From a virus: DNA of 23,236 nt. Shown here piece by piece: positions 17,107 to 23,227 of this stretch. Location: IMG/VR virus record IMGVR_UViG_3300037882_000996, positions 1 through 23,236 of that record. One strand, written 5' to 3'. The position numbers were made by a program, and so were the translations under genes. Within the stretch, counting starts at the first letter, position 1; the number at the start of each line of letters is the position of its first letter. The notes under the pieces were generated by a model. It worked only from the letters and a program-made list of their open reading frames with translations, was not told the DNA's origin and made no database searches.

Positions 17107-19320
17107 ATGAGGTTAATTGTATTCTTATTTTCTGTAACTTTTGCTTTTGGCCAAAACCATAAGGCTTTCTATTATAGCAGTACTGCCAACCAATTACCAC
17201 CCGTTGACTACGCACAAGAGGGCGAAGATTATTTAACGGCTAATGCGAGAACGTTTCACGACTTCACCACGCTATCAGGGGCGCACGGAAGTACCATAAC
17301 ATCATCTAATGACCTGTCGCCAAATAACCGCGACCTAACGAATAACCCCGGAGGGCTTTATTCGGCCAATACCCCTACCGTTTTTAAATTCAGGTTCCCG
17401 GATATTACCCAAGTTCCGACACACTACACGGCAAGCAATCAACCGTTACTATTTACCAACAATACAACTAACGCGATATTCTCAACCTCGCACGAAGTGC
17501 ATTTATCTTTTTCGGCACGCAGCAAAAACTTTGTGCTTTATTTGTTTGGGGTGAACTCTACGCAAGTCCATTATGCGCAAATAAACACGGACGGAAAGAT
17601 TTCTATATTCATTAAGAGAGCAGCTACCACTACCCACTTGAGAACAGTTAACGCGGTCTTTACTCAGTCAATACAGAACGGTGATTTAGGAAACCTTATT
17701 GCTTTACGATTCCGGTATAACTTTACCGCAGGGTCAGAGGAATGCAAAGTTTATTTGAATAATTCTGAAATAGCTACCGAGTTGGTTTCGGGGTCTGCCG
17801 TTGCTTCGTGGGATAGCGGATACAGTTGGAATAATCTTTACTCAGTAGCAATCGGGGCGTATGCTCAGGCTACTAACACAACAGGAAACACAAAACCACA
17901 CTTCAACCATAAGTTTGCGGTTACGCCTTTATTAAGTCAGGACGATGCAAATTTAGTTACCCATTGTATGCTATCCACTCCACCACAAAGCGGCAATACC
18001 GTTGTGATCGGTGATTTTAGAATGGCGTTGACTACAGAATCAAAAGGCTATGCAGCTTCGGTTTATTTAGCTGAATCAGGAACCGAAACAATCGCGGTAT
18101 CAGGATCGGGTGGCGTTAACATTACAGGCACATCTTTAAGTTTCACTCCAAGCGATTACAATGTGCCTCAATTAGTAAAGATTGTTGGTAATGACAATTA
18201 CGGGTATATTCCGCGAACAATAAGTTTTGGCACAAAGGATAAAACAGTTGTAACCGCTCAATCATTTTCTGGAACTGGTGGAAAAGATGGGACTGATGTA
18301 TATTTAACCGATGGATGGAACGCTGCCAGACTTGAGGCACACAGAATCAATATACCTAACATTTCATCGCTAAGGGATTCTATAAAAACAACTTTATTCA
18401 AAGGATCGTACCCTGCCGGAACCTATGAAACCGTAACCACACCGACAAGCTACGGAGGTGTTACTTTGGCACACGCAAGTGCAGGGGCAAAGAACCGTTA
18501 TAAGTTCAGCGAGGATGATGGTAACGCGGATGAGTATCGTAACTACGTTGCGCATGTTCGGAACAACACACCAAATAACAAACTATTTATTCAACTATTT
18601 GGACACGGTGAATCCTTCCACCAAGAAATGTATAATAGTATAATAGCATTGGGTTACGATTGGGCTGGTGCGTGTATGGCTTTCGCGGTAGAAAACGAAG
18701 AAGACTCACCATTGATTACCGCTTCGCCTTCATGGTTAGGACACGACCAACTATTTACAAGCGGAATTGATAATTCAAGTTTTGATGCAAGGAGATTATT
18801 CTTTTTTGATAAGATTAGATTTTTGGATTACATACTAACACAGCACTCTTATGATGAAATTATTGTAGCTGGCGTAAGTGGTGGCGGTTTTGAAACTTTG
18901 ATGTGGGCAAGTTTTGATAACCGTATAGACAAGGCTTTTTGTGTACGTGGTGCAAATAGTTACAACCATCCAGAAAGCGGCTCGGACTTTGAACAAGGGC
19001 CAAGTTTCCTAACTGAAAACTTTGGAGGGGCCTCAGCGAGTGAAGCGGTGCATGGGCCAAGAGTAACAGCCGACTACCGTAGTTTGGGATATTTAAAACG
19101 GATGGCATTGGTAGCGGCTAACGGGGCAGAATTTCATCACATGTCGCACGAGTTGGACGTATTAGGGGGGTCTTATTATAACCAGATACCTAACGACATA
19201 ATGCAAACCAGGTGTTCGGGATTTACGGGTAGTTTTCATGTTTACGTTAACACTAACGCAAGCGAGGCAACACACGGATTTAACACAAGCGATCGGCAAT
19301 ATATTTTAGATAACCTATGA
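17107..19320 (+). CDS. Signal-peptide, LamG-like, Ig-like and alpha/beta-hydrolase (esterase-like) tail protein
   Basis: This 737-residue protein is read from the ATG at 17107; the in-frame TTG at 17077 overlaps the previous gene and would bury the signal peptide. Residues 1-15 (MRLIVFLFSVTFAFG) form a signal peptide ending before Gln16. Residues about 45-285 look like a concanavalin/LamG-type sandwich (FTTLSGAHGSTITSSNDLS, VHLSFSARSKNFVLYLFG, VYLNNSEIATEL). Residues about 298-385 look like an Ig-like unit (VYLAESGTETIAVSG, LSFTPSDYNVPQLVKIVG). Residues about 455-737 are an alpha/beta hydrolase: Ser591 in GVSGGG is the nucleophile elbow, His723 in EATHGF the probable catalytic His, and Asp684 a candidate acid. 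The order suggests a sugar-binding, ester-cleaving receptor or capsule enzyme; the substrate is unknown. Confidence 0.8.
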   Translation: MRLIVFLFSVTFAFGQNHKAFYYSSTANQLPPVDYAQEGEDYLTANARTFHDFTTLSGAHGSTITSSNDLSPNNRDLTNNPGGLYSANTPTVFKFRFPDITQVPTHYTASNQPLLFTNNTTNAIFSTSHEVHLSFSARSKNFVLYLFGVNSTQVHYAQINTDGKISIFIKRAATTTHLRTVNAVFTQSIQNGDLGNLIALRFRYNFTAGSEECKVYLNNSEIATELVSGSAVASWDSGYSWNNLYSVAIGAYAQATNTTGNTKPHFNHKFAVTPLLSQDDANLVTHCMLSTPPQSGNTVVIGDFRMALTTESKGYAASVYLAESGTETIAVSGSGGVNITGTSLSFTPSDYNVPQLVKIVGNDNYGYIPRTISFGTKDKTVVTAQSFSGTGGKDGTDVYLTDGWNAARLEAHRINIPNISSLRDSIKTTLFKGSYPAGTYETVTTPTSYGGVTLAHASAGAKNRYKFSEDDGNADEYRNYVAHVRNNTPNNKLFIQLFGHGESFHQEMYNSIIALGYDWAGACMAFAVENEEDSPLITASPSWLGHDQLFTSGIDNSSFDARRLFFFDKIRFLDYILTQHSYDEIIVAGVSGGGFETLMWASFDNRIDKAFCVRGANSYNHPESGSDFEQGPSFLTENFGGASASEAVHGPRVTADYRSLGYLKRMALVAANGAEFHHMSHELDVLGGSYYNQIPNDIMQTRCSGFTGSFHVYVNTNASEATHGFNTSDRQYILDNL

Positions 19321-19553
19321 GATACATCATTTTACTTTTATTGTTTTCTTCTTGTACTATAAACAGGTACACGGTATGTAATCACAAGTCGGTTAACCCT
19401 TTTGATAGCGGAGGGATTTCTGTCACTAAGCCAATTAACGTATCTAATTACAGACACATGGAATGGGTTATTAAGCGTGATAGCCTAAATGGGGATATAA
19501 TAACTACTCCATTTTACGACAGCTCAAAAACACTAAAGATCAGAAAGCCATGA
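19317..19553 (+). CDS. Predicted small lipoprotein
   Basis: This 78-residue protein starts by ATGA overlap with the esterase-like gene. Residues 1-12 are a short hydrophobic leader (MRYIILLLLFSS) followed by Cys13, which fits a lipobox, though the residues before Cys (F-S-S) are less usual than the consensus. The mature 66 residues are polar with no recognisable domain. In phages such small lipoproteins act as outer spanin subunits or superinfection-exclusion factors. It lacks the Pro-rich stretch of lambda Rz1. It is followed by another overlapping gene (ATGA). Confidence 0.65.
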   Translation: MRYIILLLLFSSCTINRYTVCNHKSVNPFDSGGISVTKPINVSNYRHMEWVIKRDSLNGDIITTPFYDSSKTLKIRKP

Positions 19554-19897
19554 CCTACACACTACAAGGCGTAACGCTCACACAAGAAAAAACCGCTTCT
19601 AATATTGGTTACTGGAAATGGGGTACCGGCCCGTTCTATGTCGTATTCCTTCACGGTATTAGCCAAACCGACAATTTTGTTACCGGAATACCAAATTTTG
19701 ACACTTCACGCTACGAGCGCATGACAAGCGGTGACCATTGGGGGCCGCTTCATCTATGCAACAGAATGGCTATTTACGATGAATTTGTAAGCCTTACCGG
19801 GCCGGTAGTGCCGCCTGTTGAAATTCCGGGGTCGGTTGTATTAATTGGGAATGGGGTTTACGGTATTTTTGGAGATAAAAGAATAAAACTTAACTAA
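19550..19897 (+). CDS. Hypothetical protein, possibly tail-associated
   Basis: This 115-residue protein overlaps the lipoprotein gene by ATGA. No signal peptide or membrane segment is seen. It is rich in aromatic residues and Gly (TASNIGYWKWGTGPFYVVFLHG without the first residues, at about 16-36), with 'MTSGDHWGPLHLCNRMAIYD' in the middle. A 'TGPVVPPVEIPG' linker leads to a short C-terminal beta unit (SVVLIGNGVYGIFGDKRI). The linker plus small terminal unit is similar in style to tail appendage proteins, but I do not recognise the family and the function is unknown. Confidence 0.6.
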   Translation: MTYTLQGVTLTQEKTASNIGYWKWGTGPFYVVFLHGISQTDNFVTGIPNFDTSRYERMTSGDHWGPLHLCNRMAIYDEFVSLTGPVVPPVEIPGSVVLIGNGVYGIFGDKRIKLN

Positions 19898-19907
19898 ATT
19901 TACATTT

Positions 19908-20228
19908 ATGGAAATCAACTATTTTTTAGCCTTAGGCTACGCCCTTGTAGGATGGCTGGTACAAGTAACCGTTTATTACTTCAAGTTCGATACAGATGGC
20001 CCCTTTGATCGCTCCAAATTTTGGAACACTTATGACAAGTATATTATACTTGGATTTGTTGGATCGATAGCCCTCGCGCTATTGGGCGACTTTGCATGGC
20101 CAACAGTAACTGAAAAGTTAGGATTAAGTATTACTTACGATGAGAGGGTGAATATTATCATAGGGGCTGTTTCCGTTTTGATTATAATGTGGTTCAGTAG
20201 AAATGCTCATAAAAAATTAGATCAATGA
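19908..20228 (+). CDS. Small integral membrane protein, three predicted membrane segments
   Basis: This 106-residue protein has hydrophobic segments at about residues 5-25 (YFLALGYALVGWLVQVTVYY), 44-63 (KYIILGFVGSIALALLGDFA) and 82-97 (VNIIIGAVSVLIIMWF), and a charged C-terminus (RNAHKKLDQ). It overlaps the next membrane protein gene by ATGA. Position ahead of the endolysin and its size would suit a holin, but a second membrane gene and the coiled-coil gene at 20862 are competing candidates. Positive charges follow the last segment, so the C-terminus is probably cytoplasmic. No known family is recognised. Confidence 0.65.
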   Translation: MEINYFLALGYALVGWLVQVTVYYFKFDTDGPFDRSKFWNTYDKYIILGFVGSIALALLGDFAWPTVTEKLGLSITYDERVNIIIGAVSVLIIMWFSRNAHKKLDQ

Positions 20229-20620
20229 TCTGGATATTCTGGACATTATTCATAGTAGCCGAATGCCTTTTGCATTGGTACTTTATCGAGATTAAGCATA
20301 AAGATGTTACACCAGACGGAAAAATAACCTTTCGCCATGTGATAGCAGTAAGTGCGCGGTTTATCGTGTTCATTGCGCTATCGGCTTTACTGAAGCATCC
20401 AAGCATTGAGGCATACTATTATTTTTGCTTTGGAGCGTTGAGCCTTCACCTATTAATCTTTGGCCCTTTGCTTAATGCTTTACGTGGTAAGTCCTTACGG
20501 TATTTGGGGAATGGCTTAGTAGATAAGTTTCTAAACCTTACACCGTCTTTCTTTTTTAGGATATTCGGTTTAGTTGTTATTAGTTCGGGAATGATTGCAG
20601 GTTATTATCAATGGTATTAA
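20225..20620 (+). CDS. Small integral membrane protein, four predicted membrane segments
   Basis: This 131-residue protein has hydrophobic segments at about residues 1-21, 36-56, 63-83 and 109-131, ending at 'GYYQWY'. It starts by ATGA overlap with the preceding membrane protein gene, so the two are probably made together and may act as a pair. Holin, antiholin or a superinfection-exclusion protein are all possible; nothing in the sequence chooses between them. The nearest downstream gene is the disrupted mini-gene at 20633. Confidence 0.65.
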   Translation: MIWIFWTLFIVAECLLHWYFIEIKHKDVTPDGKITFRHVIAVSARFIVFIALSALLKHPSIEAYYYFCFGALSLHLLIFGPLLNALRGKSLRYLGNGLVDKFLNLTPSFFFRIFGLVVISSGMIAGYYQWY

Positions 20621-20632
20621 ACTTTAAATTTT

Positions 20633-20754
20633 ATGGAAAACATTAATAATAAGGTAGTTTAACTAAGTGGCTAGGTCTAGTTAGCTTCAATACCATAGGC
20701 ATGATCGCATTTGCGGCCTTTATAGTTTATGAATATGTTAGAGTTAGTGATTAG
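20633..20754 (+). pseudogene. Probable disrupted mini-gene for a one-span membrane peptide
   Basis: An ATG at 20633 starts a nine-codon frame (MENINNKVV) ending at TAA 20660. One frame back, the sequence reads on as 'LTKWLGLVSFNTIGMIAFAA' and then 'FIVYEYVRVSD' to TAG at 20752. Adding a single base near 20659 would join them into a 40-residue protein with one membrane segment. This suggests a recent one-base loss, or a sequencing error. No good slippery heptamer is seen at the junction, so a programmed shift is unlikely. An internal ATG at 20701 could still make a 17-residue peptide. Confidence 0.4.
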
Positions 20755-20905
20755 CTTGCTTTGCATGGCTGTAATACTTACGGTTAGGGAAAACTGTAAA
20801 AGGAAGAAACGCTACAAAAAAAAGATTAATAAAATGAATGAAAATAAAATCGTTATAGAAAATGGAATTCGCACCCTTACTAACCGACACGGGCGTGTCA
20901 GCTAA
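20735..20905 (+). CDS. Short overlapping membrane protein gene (56 aa)
   Basis: The ATG at 20735 opens a 56-codon frame. The N-terminal segment 'MLELVISLLCMAVILTV' could span the membrane and is followed by a very basic stretch (CKRKKRYKKKINK), then a polar tail. The positive charges after the segment predict an extracellular N-terminus and a cytoplasmic C-terminus. It overlaps the broken mini-gene by 20 bases and the coiled-coil gene by 44 bases in a different frame. Its place in the lysis region suggests a small holin-like or regulatory peptide. It is short and unrecognised, so its reality is uncertain. Confidence 0.45.
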   Translation: MLELVISLLCMAVILTVRENCKRKKRYKKKINKMNENKIVIENGIRTLTNRHGRVS

Positions 20906-21140
20906 CTGGTTAATTGCCGGGATGATGGCCCTTTTAATCTTTATGATGAAACGGGCGAATGATCGCGCAGACATCAGGGAAAAAAAGATAGATGAAATTC
21001 TGGAAAAGCAACAAGAGCAAATTTCAGAACACGATAAACTTCTGGCCTTCCATCAGGCAAAAATTGAAATTCATGATAATGTTTTTGAGAAAAGCGAACG
21101 GGTTTACAAGGAGATAATGTTAAAACTTGGAAAGGCATGA
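20862..21140 (+). CDS. Holin-like membrane protein with coiled coil
   Basis: This 92-residue protein has one hydrophobic segment at about 14-30 (ANWLIAGMMALLIFMM) followed by a basic turn (KRANDRADIREKK) and a coiled coil to about residue 90 (EILEKQQEQISEHDKLLAF and onwards). The charge pattern predicts the coiled coil in the cytoplasm, which argues against an inner spanin and is more like a small holin or an XhlA-type accessory with reversed order. It overlaps the amidase gene by ATGA, so the pair forms the core of a lysis cassette. Family not recognised with certainty. Confidence 0.7.
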   Translation: MEFAPLLTDTGVSANWLIAGMMALLIFMMKRANDRADIREKKIDEILEKQQEQISEHDKLLAFHQAKIEIHDNVFEKSERVYKEIMLKLGKA

Positions 21141-21616
21141 GAATAGTCCACACAATAGTAATTCATTGCAGCGCAACCCGTGAGGATATTAACTATACCT
21201 TTGACAACTGCATCAGAGATCACAAAGCCAGGGGATTCCGAAAGTGTGGTTATCATTTTTACATAACAAAAGACGGTAAAATCCATATAGGCCGATTACT
21301 GTCAGAGGTTGGCGCACACGTGGGCAAAGATTTCAACGCAAACTCCATAGGCATATGTTACGAAGGTGGCATAAGGGCCAAAGGAAACCCATCTAACCCA
21401 AAGGATGCGATCGACACGCGGACACCAGCACAAAAGGGCGCAATCTTAAAGTGTATATCTGAGAGTTTAGCCTATGGGCAAGGCAATATAAAGCGGATTA
21501 TTGGCCATCGTGATCTATCGCCAGACCTAAACGGTAACGGGGTAATTGAGCCGAAAGAGTGGATTAAAAGCTGCCCTTGCTTCGATGCTGAACCAGAATA
21601 TAAATACTTGTTGTAA
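21137..21616 (+). CDS. Endolysin: N-acetylmuramoyl-L-alanine amidase (T7 lysozyme-type) with EF-hand-like loop
   Basis: This 159-residue zinc amidase would cut the bond between N-acetylmuramic acid and L-Ala in peptidoglycan during lysis. Zinc ligands by comparison with T7 lysozyme are His10 (VIHCSAT), His124 (GHRDLSPD) and Cys146 (KSCPCFD). Tyr39 (GYHFYI) and Lys144 match the T7 catalytic Tyr and Lys. Between the second His and the Cys lies a short insert, residues 130-141 (DLNGNGVIEPKE), that fits a canonical EF-hand loop with D130, N132, N134, G135, I137 and E141. Such a loop suggests calcium binding beside the active site. No signal peptide is present, so export depends on the holin. The start overlaps the coiled-coil gene by ATGA, with AAAGG just upstream. 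Confidence 0.94.
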   Translation: MRIVHTIVIHCSATREDINYTFDNCIRDHKARGFRKCGYHFYITKDGKIHIGRLLSEVGAHVGKDFNANSIGICYEGGIRAKGNPSNPKDAIDTRTPAQKGAILKCISESLAYGQGNIKRIIGHRDLSPDLNGNGVIEPKEWIKSCPCFDAEPEYKYLL

Positions 21617-21660
21617 AAGACTAAACGCGGGGACGGGCGGCCAACCGAACATAAATAATT

Positions 21661-21885
21661 ATGGTACGTGCAAAATTTGTAGTAGCAGAAAAAACCGAAA
21701 CTGCCGCAGGTAGTTTTAGTGTTCGTCTTACACCTGTTATCAGCGGGAGTAAGGAAAATGAGGAGTTTTATAAATGGACTCCAGGAGGTCAAATCCAATT
21801 AAGTACAATTAACTCTTTGGCTGCTGAAAAGCTGAAGGTAGGAAAAGAGTACTACGTGGATTTTACAGAATTTAACGCTGAATAA
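21661..21885 (+). CDS. Small conserved phage protein, unknown function
   Basis: This 74-residue soluble protein lies 44 bases after the amidase. The sequence is probably a small beta barrel: 'RAKFVVAEKTETAAGSFSVR', 'VISGSKENEEFYKWTPGGQI' and 'KLKVGKEYYVDFTEF' are alternating strands. I recall small proteins with the same 'EFFKWTPGG...YYVDF' pattern in Bacteroidetes phages, but their function is unknown to me. It is the last gene before the tandem hairpins, so it probably belongs to the lysis transcript. Confidence 0.75.
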   Translation: MVRAKFVVAEKTETAAGSFSVRLTPVISGSKENEEFYKWTPGGQIQLSTINSLAAEKLKVGKEYYVDFTEFNAE

Positions 21886-21897
21886 GTTGTAAACGAA

Positions 21898-21950
21898 AAA
21901 GGGGAGCCACTAACTCCCCTTTCCGGCCTGATGCGGGTCAACCTCCCGCA
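21898..21950 (+). terminator. Tandem hairpins, second with T-run: probable end of lysis transcript
   Basis: Hairpin 1 pairs AAAGGGGAG (21898-21906) with CTCCCCTTT (21914-21922) over a 7-base loop; its T stretch is part of the stem. Hairpin 2 pairs TGCGGG (21932-21937) with CCCGCA (21945-21950) over a 7-base loop and is followed by ATATTTTT (21952-21959). The second fits an intrinsic terminator; the first would also work for transcription coming from the other strand, since its 5' arm is A-rich. They sit 12 bases after the stop of the small gene. Confidence 0.75.
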
Positions 21951-21994
21951 GATATTTTTAAAGTTGTTATTGCAAAACTAATAATTTTTGTTAA

Positions 21995-22594
21995 ATGAAA
22001 AAATACCTATACATAGGACTGGTTTTAATCGTTATCTACGCAGTAATTCAAACATACAGGACGAAAAGACTGAAGAGCAAACTGGAAACAGCCATCACCG
22101 AAAAGGGCCAAGCGATAGACCTAATAACTGGGGAACTTGCAAACAAGGTGAAGATCTACGAAGGCAAATTAGGCGAACATGTGGCACAGGTTGAAGCCAG
22201 CGAACTATCTAAAAAGAACCTTGAGGCTCTGCTTAAATCAGAGCAACTCAAGTACTGGAGGTCATTTAAATCGAAAACAAAGCATACTGAAAGTATAGGA
22301 TCAATAGAATTTGTTTCAGAGCCTTTTAAAGAAATAGTACATGACACTGTTTACCTATTGGGTGGATGCAATGTATTCGCCTATAATTACCATGACGAGT
22401 ACAATAACATAGTCGCTAACGTAATTGATACGCCATTATTTCAGATGCGCGTACCTGTTTATATAAAGGACAATAGCTACCGTAAAAGGTTTTTAGGAAT
22501 AGGATTAGGCCGAAGGATTTACGACAGGGAAGCATACACGCCCAATAAATTAGTAAGCCTTGATAGCATTGTTTTTATAAAAACCTCTAAATAG
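21995..22594 (+). CDS. Membrane-anchored coiled-coil protein, possible inner spanin
   Basis: This 199-residue protein starts 36 bases after the terminator-like T-run. Residues 3-19 (KYLYIGLVLIVIYAVIQ) are an N-terminal membrane anchor, residues about 22-85 a charged coiled coil (KRLKSKLETAITEKGQAI and onwards), and residues about 90-199 a probably periplasmic domain with strands 'IGSIEFVSEPFKEIVHDTVY' and 'LFQMRVPVYIKD'. Anchor plus coiled coil plus periplasmic end is the architecture of Rz-type inner spanins and of several Bacteroidetes phage proteins of unknown function. Its separation from the amidase by two hairpins suggests read-through or its own promoter. Function inferred, not shown. 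Confidence 0.65.
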   Translation: MKKYLYIGLVLIVIYAVIQTYRTKRLKSKLETAITEKGQAIDLITGELANKVKIYEGKLGEHVAQVEASELSKKNLEALLKSEQLKYWRSFKSKTKHTESIGSIEFVSEPFKEIVHDTVYLLGGCNVFAYNYHDEYNNIVANVIDTPLFQMRVPVYIKDNSYRKRFLGIGLGRRIYDREAYTPNKLVSLDSIVFIKTSK

Positions 22595-22626
22595 TCGTAA
22601 TTTCGGATAGTACTGCATATATACAA

Positions 22627-22719
22627 TTGTTATCGGTAATGCCGCTGCTTGAAAATGAAGGGGGCCGGAGGCCTGATCCCTTCATTGCCCCACGCTCCCG
22701 CGGACACTACCGATAACAA
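22627..22719 (+). ncRNA. Candidate structured RNA or convergent-gene stem element
   Basis: A perfect 12-base pair of arms, TTGTTATCGGTA (22627-22638) and TACCGATAACAA (22708-22719), closes a 69-base interior. Inside, CCGC (22642-22645) pairs with GCGG (22700-22703), and AATGAAGGG (22654-22662) pairs with CCCTTCATT (22678-22686). At the tip, GGCC (22663-22666) pairs with GGCC (22670-22673) around GGA, with TGAT bulged. The result is a rod with a large off-centre internal loop. The interior is much richer in G+C than the flanks and contains no convincing ORF. A weak Bacteroidetes-type promoter (TACAATTG at 22622) lies at its 5' edge and a T-rich stretch follows (22724-22737). It could be a small RNA, an attenuator or a bidirectional terminator; strand is inferred. 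Confidence 0.5.
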
Positions 22720-22749
22720 GGGGTTTATTTCAGTTTTTGGCTTCAACGT

Positions 22750-22917
22750 TCAGTGTTTCAATTTACGTTTAGTGGAAGGTTTTTTGTCTTTAAAGCCACC
22801 ACCCGCATGAGTTACAAGGACAGATTCGATGTAACTTTTAAGATTTGTTCCGGCTTCGATTGCCATAATGGACAGGGCTTTGAATGTAGCCCCGTCCAAG
22901 TCTATTAGCTTTCTCAT
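22750..22917 (-). CDS. Small predicted ribbon-helix-helix DNA-binding protein (55 aa)
   Basis: This 55-residue protein is read on the minus strand from ATG at 22917 to TGA at 22750. It has a strand (RKLIDLD, residues 2-8), helix A (GATFKALSIMAIEAG, 9-23) and, after a Gly-Thr-Asn turn, helix B (LKSYIESVLVTHA, 26-38), which is the ribbon-helix-helix layout of small dimeric repressors and antitoxins. The Lys-rich tail (GGGFKDKKPSTKRKLKH) may contact DNA. The start overlaps the stop of the upstream 93-aa gene by ATGA, so the two form an operon. Fold inferred by eye; possible roles are autoregulator, antitoxin or phage regulator. Confidence 0.65.
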   Translation of the reverse strand: MRKLIDLDGATFKALSIMAIEAGTNLKSYIESVLVTHAGGGFKDKKPSTKRKLKH

Positions 22918-23195
22918 GAGTTTGCTTGTATGTATTCAAGAATAGTAGTCATCTCATCTTTCTTCCAGTATCTATCAAGGCCAGCATCCCAAACAGAAAC
23001 AAGAAAGTAATTATGTTCTCTTATTTCGTCAATCTCAAATTTTGTTTTTAGCTGTGGCATTGAAGATTGAAGTTGAGCAAACTTTTCTGTGAACAATTGC
23101 AATTGATTGTTAACCATGAATGGAATTGCAATTTGGAAAACATTGTATTTGTTCTTTAAAAGCATCGTAGGTGTTGTTACTTTTTCGGTTGTCAT
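22914..23195 (-). CDS. Hypothetical protein, first gene of minus-strand two-gene operon
   Basis: This 93-residue soluble protein starts at ATG 23195 behind an A-rich, SD-less leader typical of Bacteroidetes; Met11 is an alternative start. The sequence shows strand-like segments (NVFQIAIPFMVN, YFLVSVWDAG) and helices (QLQLFTEKFAQLQSS, MTTILEYIQA), with a conserved-looking centre 'KFEIDEIREHNYFLVS'. No membrane segment or toxin motif (RelE, PIN, HicA) is recognised. It runs opposite to the late genes and is coupled by ATGA to the ribbon-helix-helix gene, so it may be its partner, or it may be a regulatory or accessory phage gene. Confidence 0.65.
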   Translation of the reverse strand: MTTEKVTTPTMLLKNKYNVFQIAIPFMVNNQLQLFTEKFAQLQSSMPQLKTKFEIDEIREHNYFLVSVWDAGLDRYWKKDEMTTILEYIQANS

Positions 23196-23219
23196 TTTGT
23201 TTGTTGTTTAATTACTCTG

Positions 23220-23227
23220 TAAATATA
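23220..23227 (-). promoter_or_regulatory. Candidate -7 promoter box for the minus-strand operon
   Basis: On the minus strand the bases read TATATTTA, one mismatch from the Bacteroidetes -7 consensus TAnnTTTG. It lies 25 bases upstream of the ATG at 23195. The matching -33 box would be outside the window, so it cannot be checked here. Confidence 0.35.

Noticed and set aside
21988-22194. 68-codon frame overlapping the start of the coiled-coil membrane protein
   Set aside because: Its protein is low in hydrophobic content with no recognisable pattern, and the other frame has a clear membrane anchor and coiled coil.
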